Program-made: the position numbers and the translations under genes | Notes under the pieces: generated by a model | Database searches by the model: none | What the model saw: the letters and a program-made list of their open reading frames with translations, nothing else | What the model was told of the DNA's origin: nothing | Source of the DNA: a virus | Length of the DNA: 56,912 nucleotides | Strand: one strand, 5' to 3' | Virus record (IMG/VR): IMGVR_UViG_3300044612_003613 | Location: 1-56,912 of that record | Part shown: positions 8,901-16,313 of the stretch, one piece after another | Layout of the letters: each line of letters begins with the position of its first letter | Numbering within the stretch: position 1 is the first letter of the stretch

Positions 8901-10594
8901 TCAACCGCTCCGGTGGTTCCCTCCCGGGGGTCGGCAGGTGCTGTTGGGCGTCCTCCCTTCCGCCCTGCTGCCGGCTTGTCAGCTGGAGCTTCCTGGCCTT
9001 CCTGGCTTTCGCCTGTCTCCCCAGCCCCTTTGCGGCAGGTGAGATCCGCCGCAATGTGGCCATCCCCGCAGGGTTTGCCGGCCCGGCCGTTGCTGGCCGC
9101 CGCGGCCTTGCTGGCCCGGCCTACAGCTGCTGGCTTTTGGCCTTTGCTCTTGCTGGTGCCGCCCAGGGGGATCTCAGTTTGCGCTCCGCCGCCGCCAAGC
9201 AGGTCGAGCTGGCCGGGGGAGGCCTTGCGTCGGGCGTCAAGGCGCTTGAGTAGTGCGTCAAGACGGGCGTTGATGCCGGCAAGGCTGTCACTTCGATCAG
9301 TCGCAGTACCAGTGATCAAGTTTTGCCACTGATTTTGCATCGAATCAGCCTGCGGCGACTGAAGGCGCTCCCTCCTGATCCGCACGGCACGGAAGACGTT
9401 GTTTAGGCCCCAGACCCATGTGTCAAGGTCGCCCTGCTTAGGAATAATCCAGCCCTCAAAACGGGGATCCCGATACCGCTCGTTCCTTCGCTGGCGAGCA
9501 AGACTGGCATCGGTCAGTAGCCTTGACGCCGACATAAAGCGCCGGCCTGCGACGTAGCGATCTGCGTCCACTCCAGTCAGTTGCGCTCGCGCTGTCCAGC
9601 GATCTCCATCTGGTCCCCCAAACGTTTCTGGTCCTCCATAGCGGGAGATGTCGTCGTCAATGCTTGTCATCACATCATCGAAGTAACGCTTGCGCTCCGG
9701 ATTTGTCGATCGGTAAGCCTGTCGCTTGATCTGTTCGGTGGCCCAGTTCAGCTCATCGGTGCTCATCCGCTGGATGACAGCCGCTTCGAACAGGGTGCCG
9801 TTTAGCCCTGGCGCCTTCTTGGGCTGCGGATAGAGGATGTAACCATCATCCCCGAAGAACAAATAATCGTTATTGGCGGCCAATTTTTTCAGCCGGGTTG
9901 GTCGCGGTAGGCCTTTACCCTTCGGCTTGGTTGGTGGCTCCGGAAAAGACGGGTGCTTATTGCGGACTACCCGAGGTTCTCTGTTGTCCCCCTTGGCTTT
10001 CTCCCCTTGGTCGCCCCCTCTGCCCTCGCCGAGGTTGAACGGTTTGGCCCCGACGTAAGTGCCCTCGCTCATCCAGGCGCCACCCGGATACCAATGGCCA
10101 TCAGGCCCCGTCTCGCCTCCAGGTTTGGCGCGCCGCAGCTGCACGATCACCTTGGGCTTCTTCACTCCTGCTGCCACTGCCCCTTGCCCCTTCCGGCACT
10201 GCTTGGCCGCCGAGATGTGGGACTCCCCGCAGGGCTTGCCGTTGCTGTTGCCGGTAGCTGCGGCCTTGGCGGCCCGGCCTACCGCTGCTGGCTTGCGGCC
10301 CCCCTGGCCGGTGGTGCCGCCCAGGGGAAGTTCTGCTTGCGCTCCGCCACCGGTGAGCAGTTCCAGCTGGCCTGGTGCCGATCGCGCCCGGGCATCAAGC
10401 CGGGCCTTCAGGGCATCAATGCGATCCCAGGTGCTGTCAATTCGACCGCTGATCTCTGATCGTGGCTTGCGGCGGCCCATCACGATGGCCGCATGGCGGT
10501 TCATCAGTTTCATGTAGGTGACAGTGTCACCCTGATCCCTAGCGTCTTGGGCGGCCAGGCTAAATGTCAATCTTTCGGGGATGGCCAACCTCAT
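5963..10594 (-). CDS. Giant polyvalent protein: repeated Cys modules + LPD1-like zincin + protein-kinase-like domain
   Basis: 1543 residues. Order: N-terminal helix (about 1-45); module copy 1 (about 63-137); a region with 'DGHWYPGGAW' (about 165-180) and helical segments; module copy 2 (about 451-525); an LPD1-like region ending in a zincin motif HEWGHALDN (H938, H942) preceded by 'FRGLQFGN' and 'AIGARGRGAALAHFEP'; module copy 3 (about 1136-1177); and a kinase-like domain with G-loop GSGSFGHTF (about 1227-1235), Lys in VIKV (about 1245), catalytic loop HGDMHGGNF (from 1371) and IDWAG (about 1401). Polyvalent proteins with LPD domains are known from phages and conjugative elements and are thought to be delivered with DNA. 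It starts in an ATGA overlap with 10591-11751. Confidence 0.85.
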   Translation of the reverse strand: MRLAIPERLTFSLAAQDARDQGDTVTYMKLMNRHAAIVMGRRKPRSEISGRIDSTWDRIDALKARLDARARSAPGQLELLTGGGAQAELPLGGTTGQGGRKPAAVGRAAKAAATGNSNGKPCGESHISAAKQCRKGQGAVAAGVKKPKVIVQLRRAKPGGETGPDGHWYPGGAWMSEGTYVGAKPFNLGEGRGGDQGEKAKGDNREPRVVRNKHPSFPEPPTKPKGKGLPRPTRLKKLAANNDYLFFGDDGYILYPQPKKAPGLNGTLFEAAVIQRMSTDELNWATEQIKRQAYRSTNPERKRYFDDVMTSIDDDISRYGGPETFGGPDGDRWTARAQLTGVDADRYVAGRRFMSASRLLTDASLARQRRNERYRDPRFEGWIIPKQGDLDTWVWGLNNVFRAVRIRRERLQSPQADSMQNQWQNLITGTATDRSDSLAGINARLDALLKRLDARRKASPGQLDLLGGGGAQTEIPLGGTSKSKGQKPAAVGRASKAAAASNGRAGKPCGDGHIAADLTCRKGAGETGESQEGQEAPADKPAAGRKGGRPTAPADPREGTTGAVESGDYEFARKSEVPNAGEDLALSARHRRNMFSGLAAEEAAGTAEKNLTRDNLLKATPHDLIAGMTPANSLSRLQGYLTLQAFPARPYSEKELAGYQRAMERQARPGMQSMAVSPEGLRKQYHDAFQQLHGLVHALQKHADPNANRLVILKWINDKVRELRQQTGDTSSYAIGTAKDPYNPVANSLIDFSRRIGRRGTTSVPGKMEDFSRRLKAAMGNDFGSAETTLEKAREIATRIMEGSSFNEAFGTVGANGKRRFNPADLYVAPANRQGGRNVGGSTIEQGTDFILKGSGFRGLQFGNSVSDDERKHHLKKAAEALADLADVTGLPDEAMGLKGSLGLAIGARGRGAALAHFEPKLKVINLTRKRGIGTLSHEWGHALDNYLGLKAGVAASSAPNSDRIHPDHVFLTNSGKPWEKDPKNPSPVIDAMKAVKEAHVTSGFMDQVDKESRGLKRAMAFNEDYWRSRPEMFARSFEAHIDRKLKALGRANTYLTQTPDSLLWPTAEQSAAMAPAFDRLMVAVRAEHFADAPKRQDAKSVRIDRFMALLDGRLRSFSVGRGDSLRALELRVKRLDARRKANPGQMDLFGGGGGPGTGKPCGGSHIAAPLTCHKEGAAAAAATPAAAVAISYKVHENKKYASPLSSTVEKVEEVTVTVGGKKAILLGSGSFGHTFKAEIEGKPAVIKVQKPAIADGIQYHLTYAHEHQGMIFGAEIEDQAARAKQAVEWEYENMLAASKVGAAPAPIGKPFKVEGTHLWAFAYELGNGKPYNTVDTFIEKSMESDDGYRRKIAQAMVSKIRAVVDAGLMHGDMHGGNFLLDTGSKPGESVSGDPGSDSIRMIDWAGCDRAVTGSPAERLVAEARMLATVYRYEMLGKPFISKDGAKVPFAEQIGREMAPIKAVMDSAGGTYQWERSELSGLRLPAAEGGGPIPHNRLSPEQLAKARAAGSDFTEKNLRFFRQGIDTLIERGLRESYGYSRST
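7065..7190 (-). repeat. Module copy 3 in the giant gene (short form)
   Basis: Encodes RLDARRKANPGQMDLF followed directly by GKPCGGSHIAAPLTCHKE. The KPAAVGRA segment is missing. It separates the zincin region from the kinase-like domain. Confidence 0.75.
9020..9245 (-). repeat. Module copy 2 in the giant gene
   Basis: Encodes RLDARRKASPGQLDLL, KPAAVGRASKAAA and GKPCGDGHIAADLTCRKG. It separates the N-terminal region from the LPD1-like zincin region. Confidence 0.75.
10189..10408 (-). repeat. Module copy 1 in the giant gene
   Basis: Encodes RLDARARSAPGQLELL, KPAAVGRAAKAAA and GKPCGESHISAAKQCRKG. DNA similarity to the copies at 9020-9245 and 12330-12550 is visible by eye (for example GCGGCCTTGGCGGCCCGGCC). 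Confidence 0.75.
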
Positions 10595-11751
10595 ACCTGA
10601 TCCAACTGTTTGAGCAGCAGATCCACTTTGCGGCGGAAGGCTCGATGGCCACGGGGCCCGTAAATATCATCGCGGCGCTTGTCGGCTTCTTTCCGATCGG
10701 CGGCAGTGATCTTGCCGTCCAAACCAACTTCCGCTTGTGCATCGCTAAACGTCCAACCTGGTTTCTCTTTGTTGGCTCTGTGAATGGCATTGGCCTTTAT
10801 CATTGCCTGTCTGATTTGGTCGCTTGGGATCTGGGGCAGTTCAAGGAAACGCTCGGCCCTGAGATCGGTGATGAAATCTTTTGATGCCCTCTCGCCGTCG
10901 TAAAGACTCTTCTGTGCCTTATCAGCAACTTTACTGATGGCGTTGCCAGTCCGGCCGCCGTTTTTTTCCATCCCTTGTCGATCTCCGGCCCAGGTAGAAA
11001 GCATGTAAAGCATTGTGGTCTCCTGAAAGAAGTTTCCTTTTGGGCCCCTGCTGCTCATTCCCCAGTCAAGCAGTTTTGGGGTGCCGTCCTCCTGAATCAG
11101 TAAGTTGGCGCCATGGAAATCGTCATGGGTGAGGCCTGCGTCGCCTAGCTTCCTGCTGATTTCTACCGCACCATAGAGATAGCGCCGCATATTCTCCGGT
11201 TTGCCCAGAATTCGTTGCGCATCTGCGGTTGGGTCATAGCTGTGGTGGTTTTCCTGAAACGGGGTGCCGGGGGTGAACTCATAGGCAAAAGCAAACCTCC
11301 CATCGGGCAGCTTTTGCATTTCACTGAGCAATTTGGGGGAGACCCCAAGTTCGCCAGCCAGTTTGGCGCTTGCCACTTCGTTTTCGACCATCAGCCTGCG
11401 GGCCTTAATCCGATCTTCGGGCGATGGGTCGGGATGACCGTCGCGGGGGTCGCGGTTGCTTATCCGATCAACCTTCACCACGGCTTTACCGCCGCCGGCC
11501 AGGGGAAAAAGAAATGTGTCGCCGAAGAATCCTTTGCCGATCTGCTTCTCAGGCGGCCGTCCATCTAACAGGATGCCGCCATCGGCCGCCTGGGTAAGCA
11601 CTGGGGCATTTTTGGTGCTTTGATTTGGACCTTTTTCCTTGTGACAACGGTAGGTCGAAACGATGAAGCTCTTGCCACACGGCTTACCGCGGGCTGCATC
11701 TACGCGGGCCATGCGCGTTTCAAGCAGCGCCAGCCGGCCGTCGGTTGCCAT
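10591..11751 (-). CDS. Protein-kinase-like (APH/RIO-type) protein with N-terminal Cys module
   Basis: 386 residues. Residues about 15-42 carry a shortened module (GKPCG...FI...CHKEKG). A kinase-like domain follows: glycine loop GKGFFGDTF (72-80), Lys in 'AVVKV', hinge-like 'FAFAYEFTPGTPF', catalytic loop THDDFHGANL (about 206-215) and metal-binding LLDWG (about 226-230). All canonical catalytic residues appear present, so it may be active. It is homologous in layout to the C-terminal domain of the next gene (5963-10594), with which it overlaps by ATGA. Phage kinases usually phosphorylate host proteins; the substrate here is unknown. Confidence 0.8.
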   Translation of the reverse strand: MATDGRLALLETRMARVDAARGKPCGKSFIVSTYRCHKEKGPNQSTKNAPVLTQAADGGILLDGRPPEKQIGKGFFGDTFLFPLAGGGKAVVKVDRISNRDPRDGHPDPSPEDRIKARRLMVENEVASAKLAGELGVSPKLLSEMQKLPDGRFAFAYEFTPGTPFQENHHSYDPTADAQRILGKPENMRRYLYGAVEISRKLGDAGLTHDDFHGANLLIQEDGTPKLLDWGMSSRGPKGNFFQETTMLYMLSTWAGDRQGMEKNGGRTGNAISKVADKAQKSLYDGERASKDFITDLRAERFLELPQIPSDQIRQAMIKANAIHRANKEKPGWTFSDAQAEVGLDGKITAADRKEADKRRDDIYGPRGHRAFRRKVDLLLKQLDQV

Positions 11752-11754
11752 TGC

Positions 11755-11892
11755 TTATTTCCCCTTTGGCAGTGCCCGTCGAGTGGCCCCTGGCATTTCA
11801 CCTTGCGAGGGTTCATCCAGGTCCATCGTCCTGCGGCGCAGCTCAAAGATCTTTTCCCCCAGCTTTGCCATCCGCTCGTCAGACGCTTTCAT
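11755..11892 (-). CDS. 45-residue basic/charged small protein between modular genes
   Basis: ATG at 11892, stop TAA at 11755, 45 residues (MKASDERMAKLGEKIFEL..., ending LPKGK). A GAGG sequence lies a few bases upstream of the ATG. It is packed 12 bases after the ParB-like polyvalent gene and 3 bases before the kinase-like gene, as expected of a translated operon member. It is mostly one charged helix with a basic tail. There is no family match that I recognise. It could be a partner or immunity-like peptide for a flanking large protein. Confidence 0.5.
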   Translation of the reverse strand: MKASDERMAKLGEKIFELRRRTMDLDEPSQGEMPGATRRALPKGK

Positions 11893-11904
11893 CGCCTCAG
11901 TCAG

Positions 11905-14604
11905 CTATCGCATGCGTTGGGACAGCTTCATCGGCGCGCCACTGCCTGCCGGTTGAGTTTGCTGAGCCTGCCGCTGGCGCTGGGCTCGCGCCTCCTGCAG
12001 TTGTTGGCCGAACTCTTGGATGTAGGCCTGTTGGGCGGCAGCTTTGGTCATGCCCTTCCATTTGCCTTTGCGCTCCAGGCTCCATTCGGATTCGAACAGC
12101 TGGTTGGCCAGCATCGACGCCTGCCGAACGTCTGCCGCCTTCATCTGCTGGATTGCCTGGCGCATGGCATCGGCCAGCGGGGATTTGCTGGCCGTTGGGC
12201 TTGCTGGTGTTTCCTGGCGAGGGGGGATCTTGAACAACGGCGCGGCGTTCGGCTTGGCATCAACAAACCGGCTGCCGTCATCACTTTCACCGGCGTAGAC
12301 CATGGCCCCATTGCCGGCCCCTGCACCTCCTTTGTGGCAGGTGAGGGCTGCAGAGATGTGACCATCCCCGCAGGGCTTGCCGGCTTTGCTGTTGCCGGTA
12401 GCTGCGGCCTTGGCGGCCCGGCCCACTGCCGGCGGCTTGCGTCCACCCTGGCTGGTGGTGGTGCCACGCTGCATGCCCAGATCGAGTTGGGCGCCACCGG
12501 CCATCAAGGGCAGCTGGCCCGGGGTGGTTCGGGCGCGAGCATCCAGGCGGATGATCCGGCTGATGAGGCTGTCGAACATGCTGGCCGTGGGTGCCTCGTT
12601 GGCGAGGTTCTTCGGTTTGCGCAAGCCGGCCCGTTCCAGCTCCAGCTGCATGGCGGCGATCACCTGCTCCTCCAGCTCCTTCTTCACTTGGGCGGCCGGG
12701 TCGCCCTTCATCATGCGGTTGGCGGCGCTGTTGAGGGCGGTGGCGATCGGGCCGGCCTTGTCCTTCAGCCCCTTGAACACCCTCAGCACCTGATCGGCCT
12801 CGGCGGCAACTCCGGCGCTTTCCCGTTGGTTGATCTTGTTGCCGGCCTTCTGCTGGAGGGCCTCGGCCGCGCGGCTTTTGCTGACGGTGGCAAAGAGCGA
12901 TTTTTCCCGGGCCAGCTTGCGCCGCAGGTTGTTGGCGAGCTCCGCCCGCGCCAGGCCGTTGTCGACCGTTTCTTGCCCCCCGAAGATGTCCAGGGCCCCC
13001 TGCGGGCTGGCCTCGCTGACGGCCAGGTTTTCGACGTACTCCGCCAGGGTGCCATCGGAGATGTTTTTGCGCTGCCGCAACAGCTTGCCGATTTCGCCCT
13101 GTTTGGCCTTGCTCAGCCCTGAATTGCCGATGATCGCGCCACGGCTGATTGAAAGCTCGCCATCAATGACCGCACGGAACATCGACTCGGGCAGCCGGGC
13201 CAGCCCCAGGCCCTGGGCGGCCTTGCCGGATTGGAGGGGGAGGCCGGCGCGTTCAACGGCCGCCTGATCGGTGATGCCGGTATCCCGGAAGAATTTCGCC
13301 GCATCGACGCTGCTGCCCTGGCCCTGGGCGATGTTCTGCATGGCCCCGATCGCCCGGGCCTCGTTGGCATTGGCGGCCTTGAGGTACCGGATCGTCACCG
13401 ACTCTGCCGCCATCCGTTTGGCCAATGCGAGGCGGTTGTGCCCGTTTACGACATAGGTCTTGCCATCGGCCGGGTCTTGCCACACCGATATCACCCCGGC
13501 GAGGTTGTCGTCCCATTTTTTGATGCCGGCGAGGGAGCCAACCTCTCCGCTGGCAGATGAGTTGAGCTTGAACTGGAAGCGCTTGGGATCCACCGCGATG
13601 GAGTCCGGCGCCACGACCGCCACGGTCCCTGCCAGGCTCCCCGGGCCGGGCCCCCCCAGGCCGGGGCCGGGCGCCGCGGCCGTTGCTGCGGGCACCTTGC
13701 CGCTGCGGACCATCTGGGCAACCGCCGGATCACGCAGCATTGCCCGCAACCGCTGCACTTGCCGGCCCTCCTGCAGGCCTTTGGCCTTTTGATTGCGCCC
13801 TGCCTGCACGGCCGCCCGCACCTTCCCTGCATTTGGGTCGCCCTGGCTGACTAGCTCCTGCAGCCGCCGCAACCGCTCCTTGCCGATGGCGCTGGCGGCC
13901 CTGATGACGCACTCCTTGTTGACTGAGATGCAGGTGGCCCCGCAGCCGTAGCCAGTGGTGCACCGCCGCTTGCTGGCGCTCTTGCCTTTGGCTCGGGTAT
14001 CACGGAAATCGAGGCGGTGGCCCCGGGCCGCCAGAAAACCTTCAGACCTCGCCGCCCAGGTTGCATCAGTCTCGACATTCCAGGCTGGGCGGAACCGCAC
14101 GGCTTCGCCATCGACGCGAAACTGGTAAACCAGCCCAGCTGCCGCCACTCGCCCGGTAAGGCTTTGGCCCTGAGGGGCGTGCTGCCGGTCCCAGCTCAAA
14201 ACGGCTGCCCCAGGCAGCGATGCGGCCAGCACCGCCGTCAGTGGCGCCGTAATCGGATCAATCGCCGCCATGGCGGCAGTCGCACCGTCCAGCCGCGCCA
14301 TGCGGGTTTCGAGCCGCCTGAATCCAGGATGCCCCCTGGGCACCGTTTTGCTTTCAGTGCCCCGCTTGGCGTCAGCACGTCCAGCTGAGTTGTCACGGAC
14401 AGGCGAATAAGTAACGTTATCGCCTTGAATTCTGTAGTTGTAGACCAATTGGCCAGCACGAAAGGTGCCAGTAGTTTCACCAGTGGCGACAGATGTATTG
14501 AGAGTCAGCAGATGCACGCTGTCGTGAATCAGCTCGTCAATGATTGATTTGACGAGCGACGCTGTTTCCTGCCTGACATCCACTGGTGTTTCTCTTGGTG
14601 TCAA
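11905..14604 (-). CDS. Polyvalent protein with duplicated N-terminal domain, Cys4 motif, DdrB-like ParB domain and Cys module
   Basis: 899 residues with a TTG start at 14604, preceded by AAGG. Two copies of a beta-rich domain lie at about 1-70 and 120-190 (pattern T-G-x-[FV]-R-[AV]-G-x-V-Y-x-[YF]-R). A motif C-T-T-G-Y-G-C-G-A-T-C-I-S (about 214-226) is followed by another Cys. A ParB-like domain of the DdrB type occupies about 329-485, with 'VVNGHNRLALAKR' and 'MQNIAQGQGSSVDAAKFFRD'. Residues about 686-758 are a long-form module (RLDAR...PGQ, KPPAVGRAAKAAA, GKPCGDGHIS...CHKG). The C-terminus is helical and Gln/Ala-rich. DdrB-like ParB domains are known components of phage polyvalent proteins. 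It lies in the head operon. Confidence 0.75.
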   Translation of the reverse strand: MTPRETPVDVRQETASLVKSIIDELIHDSVHLLTLNTSVATGETTGTFRAGQLVYNYRIQGDNVTYSPVRDNSAGRADAKRGTESKTVPRGHPGFRRLETRMARLDGATAAMAAIDPITAPLTAVLAASLPGAAVLSWDRQHAPQGQSLTGRVAAAGLVYQFRVDGEAVRFRPAWNVETDATWAARSEGFLAARGHRLDFRDTRAKGKSASKRRCTTGYGCGATCISVNKECVIRAASAIGKERLRRLQELVSQGDPNAGKVRAAVQAGRNQKAKGLQEGRQVQRLRAMLRDPAVAQMVRSGKVPAATAAAPGPGLGGPGPGSLAGTVAVVAPDSIAVDPKRFQFKLNSSASGEVGSLAGIKKWDDNLAGVISVWQDPADGKTYVVNGHNRLALAKRMAAESVTIRYLKAANANEARAIGAMQNIAQGQGSSVDAAKFFRDTGITDQAAVERAGLPLQSGKAAQGLGLARLPESMFRAVIDGELSISRGAIIGNSGLSKAKQGEIGKLLRQRKNISDGTLAEYVENLAVSEASPQGALDIFGGQETVDNGLARAELANNLRRKLAREKSLFATVSKSRAAEALQQKAGNKINQRESAGVAAEADQVLRVFKGLKDKAGPIATALNSAANRMMKGDPAAQVKKELEEQVIAAMQLELERAGLRKPKNLANEAPTASMFDSLISRIIRLDARARTTPGQLPLMAGGAQLDLGMQRGTTTSQGGRKPPAVGRAAKAAATGNSKAGKPCGDGHISAALTCHKGGAGAGNGAMVYAGESDDGSRFVDAKPNAAPLFKIPPRQETPASPTASKSPLADAMRQAIQQMKAADVRQASMLANQLFESEWSLERKGKWKGMTKAAAQQAYIQEFGQQLQEARAQRQRQAQQTQPAGSGAPMKLSQRMR
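12330..12550 (-). repeat. Module copy 4 in the ParB-like polyvalent gene
   Basis: Encodes RLDARARTTPGQLPLM, KPPAVGRAAKAAA and GKPCGDGHISAALTCHKG. It is the closest DNA match to copy 1. Confidence 0.75.
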
Positions 14605-14622
14605 TGAACCTTGATTAACATG

Positions 14623-14943
14623 TTACGGATTTTTCTTGTCAGGCTTTGCCTCTTTCGCTTGCGGTGACTGGGTTTGTGGAGGCTTTACCTCGTCAGGATC
14701 TTGCTCCGGATCTTGCTCCGGATTTGGCACTGGAGCAAGCTGATCAGTTGTAACCCCACTTGGGGTGGGCTCATTGCGAAGGCGTTCTCCCTCCTCTAAC
14801 AACACGGCCGCCAGGCCATCGCTATCAATATCTGCTTGCTGGGCCGCTTGATTGGCAAATGCCAATGCGGTTCTGACCTGATGAATCCCGTTTGCGTGAA
14901 CCCAAGTGGCGAGTGCATTCAGAGCAAATTGTTCTTCGATCAT
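14623..14943 (-). CDS. Hypothetical protein with acidic Pro/Gln/Lys-rich tail
   Basis: 106 residues from ATG 14943. The frame stays open to 15186, but the upstream part would cover the divergent control region and the operator at 15026-15043, so the shorter form is preferred. The N-terminal half is helical (EEQFALNALATWVHANGI...); the C-terminal third is disordered (PEQDPEQDPDEV, PPQTQSPQAKEAKPDKKNP). It is the first leftward gene after the plus-strand cassette and precedes the ParB-like polyvalent gene. I do not recognise it. Confidence 0.5.
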   Translation of the reverse strand: MIEEQFALNALATWVHANGIHQVRTALAFANQAAQQADIDSDGLAAVLLEEGERLRNEPTPSGVTTDQLAPVPNPEQDPEQDPDEVKPPQTQSPQAKEAKPDKKNP

Positions 14944-15025
14944 GCGAATCAGTTGGTGTCTGGTCAAGCTAAGGCGATCGGCCAGGGCACGGCTGCCGCC
15001 AGCGGCAGGACGCGCCCTTCCATGC

Positions 15026-15043
15026 CATCCAAGATCCTGTATG
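15026..15043. promoter_or_regulatory. Operator palindrome copy 1
   Basis: CATCCAAGATCCTGTATG is an 18-bp imperfect inverted repeat. Over 20 bp including the flanking c on each side it is identical to copy 4 at 39838. It lies between the leftward gene starting at 14943 and the rightward membrane-protein gene starting at 15078 (34 bases downstream). Copies 2 and 3 are at 25329 and 30311. Confidence 0.7.
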
Positions 15044-15077
15044 CTGAACAAGTCCAGACCGATTACTGATTGGACCC

Positions 15078-15386
15078 ATGCCAGATCCCAACACCGCGTT
15101 GGCTGAGAGCCGGCGGCTGCGTCGTTGCAAAACCAGCGAAAATGCTGAATCACTCCAAAGTGAAAAGTTTCGCCTGCCGGCAACAAGACGCCAATCCAGA
15201 AGGCGCCAATTCGAAGGAATCGATTCCTTTATCGTGGCGTTTATCTTGTTGCTTGGAAATCACTTAATGCTTTGGAGTTTGCTAATAGGTGGGGCCATCC
15301 TGTTCCCCCATGTCATGAAGATGCGGGACGCTGCACAGATCTTGCAGTATCAAAGAGGTGTCGCCCCGAGTCTGCGCCAGGACTGA
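15078..15386 (+). CDS. Small membrane protein, first gene of the inserted early cassette
   Basis: 102 residues. The first roughly 48 residues are Arg/Ser-rich and polar. Residues about 50-79 are strongly hydrophobic (FIVAFILLLGNHLMLW, then LLIGGAILF), forming one or two membrane segments. The short remainder is polar. There is no recognised family. It is the first gene downstream of operator copy 1, so it is probably expressed early or controlled by the phage repressor system. A role in exclusion or host-membrane modification is possible but unproven. Confidence 0.5.
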   Translation: MPDPNTALAESRRLRRCKTSENAESLQSEKFRLPATRRQSRRRQFEGIDSFIVAFILLLGNHLMLWSLLIGGAILFPHVMKMRDAAQILQYQRGVAPSLRQD

Positions 15387-15391
15387 GTTTT

Positions 15392-15595
15392 ATGGAAATG
15401 GAACGCTATTTTGTGCGCTTAGTGACGCCAAAAGGAGTTATGCCTCATTACTTGGCCTGGAATCGATTTGACCCAGGCTTTTGGCAATTATGCGAATTCC
15501 CGTTTCAGTTGACTCGGCTGGATGCCGAGCGATTGAGGGCTTACGCTGCTCAAGCCCTTGGCGCCCTCGTTCAAGTGGTGGGTGTCTCAGGCTGA
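15392..15595 (+). CDS. Hypothetical 67-residue protein
   Basis: ATG at 15392 with AGGA about nine bases upstream; 67 residues (MEMERYFVRLVTPKG...). The frame is open further upstream, to 15272, but that part reads as non-coding overlap with the preceding membrane gene. It is a compact sequence with aromatic residues (WNRFDPGFWQ) and a C-terminal helix (LDAERLRAYAAQALG). It lies 5 bases after the membrane-protein gene, so probably in the same transcript. I do not recognise it. Confidence 0.5.
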   Translation: MEMERYFVRLVTPKGVMPHYLAWNRFDPGFWQLCEFPFQLTRLDAERLRAYAAQALGALVQVVGVSG

Positions 15596-15654
15596 TTTTT
15601 TCTTTTTTCCCATGGCGCGAAGGGAAGCCTTGGCGCCCTTATTTTTTTGTACCA

Positions 15655-16281
15655 ATGCTGATTCAACTGCACAAAAAGAACGGCTGCATCATTGAGTTTG
15701 AATGCGATCTCACTGACGCCGAAGCGCGCCAAATCGTTCTTGACGCCGATCGCGCCAATCAAAACGTTGGGGACTTTGCCCTGCAGCTGGCCACACAGCG
15801 ACGAGGCCTGAGCCCAGCCCAGTCGGGCTGGCTTCGCTATCTGGCCATGGAAATTAGTGGCCGGTTACGGCCTCAGATACTGGCTGGGCCCTGGGCCTGG
15901 TTGTTGTCGCAGCCAACTTACGAAACTGTGCACATTCGAGTCACAACCCCCCCAGAGTTTGAAGTGGCTCCTGGTGAGCCAGCTCAGCTGCATGCTGTTT
16001 GCCGTTGGGTGTTTGTCAAGCGTCGTTCCGAAGACGCGGTAAGCGTTAATCCAGTGGGCATAGGCGGAATGAAGGATAGACAGCCATGGCAGTATGTGGG
16101 CTTGATAGATAGCAATGGAGGCTTTTATTTCTCCAAGCATCTCACAGCGCTTATCAGCGGAGAAGGTCGCCAGTCCATGGCTGTTATCTTTCCTAAAGAA
16201 GAACAACAATTACAGGATGAGGCCAAGTGGTTGCAGTGGCGAACCGATCAGTTGTTGGAGGCACTAAAGCGGCATTCCTGA
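15655..16281 (+). CDS. Hypothetical 208-residue protein of the early cassette
   Basis: ATG at 15655 (MLIQLHKKNGCIIEFE...). The frame extends upstream to 15481, but that part lacks protein character. The N-terminal third contains a helical segment (ARQIVLDADRANQNVGDFALQLA) and 'SPAQSGWLRYLAMEI'; the middle is beta-rich; the C-terminus is a Gln/Lys-rich helix. It is soluble and shows no catalytic motif. It lies between the small gene at 15392 and the LexA-like regulator, in the same direction. Function unknown. Confidence 0.55.
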   Translation: MLIQLHKKNGCIIEFECDLTDAEARQIVLDADRANQNVGDFALQLATQRRGLSPAQSGWLRYLAMEISGRLRPQILAGPWAWLLSQPTYETVHIRVTTPPEFEVAPGEPAQLHAVCRWVFVKRRSEDAVSVNPVGIGGMKDRQPWQYVGLIDSNGGFYFSKHLTALISGEGRQSMAVIFPKEEQQLQDEAKWLQWRTDQLLEALKRHS

Positions 16282-16313
16282 CTTTATTTTTTGCTCTTCT
16301 TGTCTGATTCACA

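Noticed and set aside
11620-13122. 500-codon plus-strand open frame opposite the ParB-like gene
   Set aside because: Antisense artefact of codon bias in a GC-rich gene. There are no recognisable domains and it crosses three real minus-strand genes.
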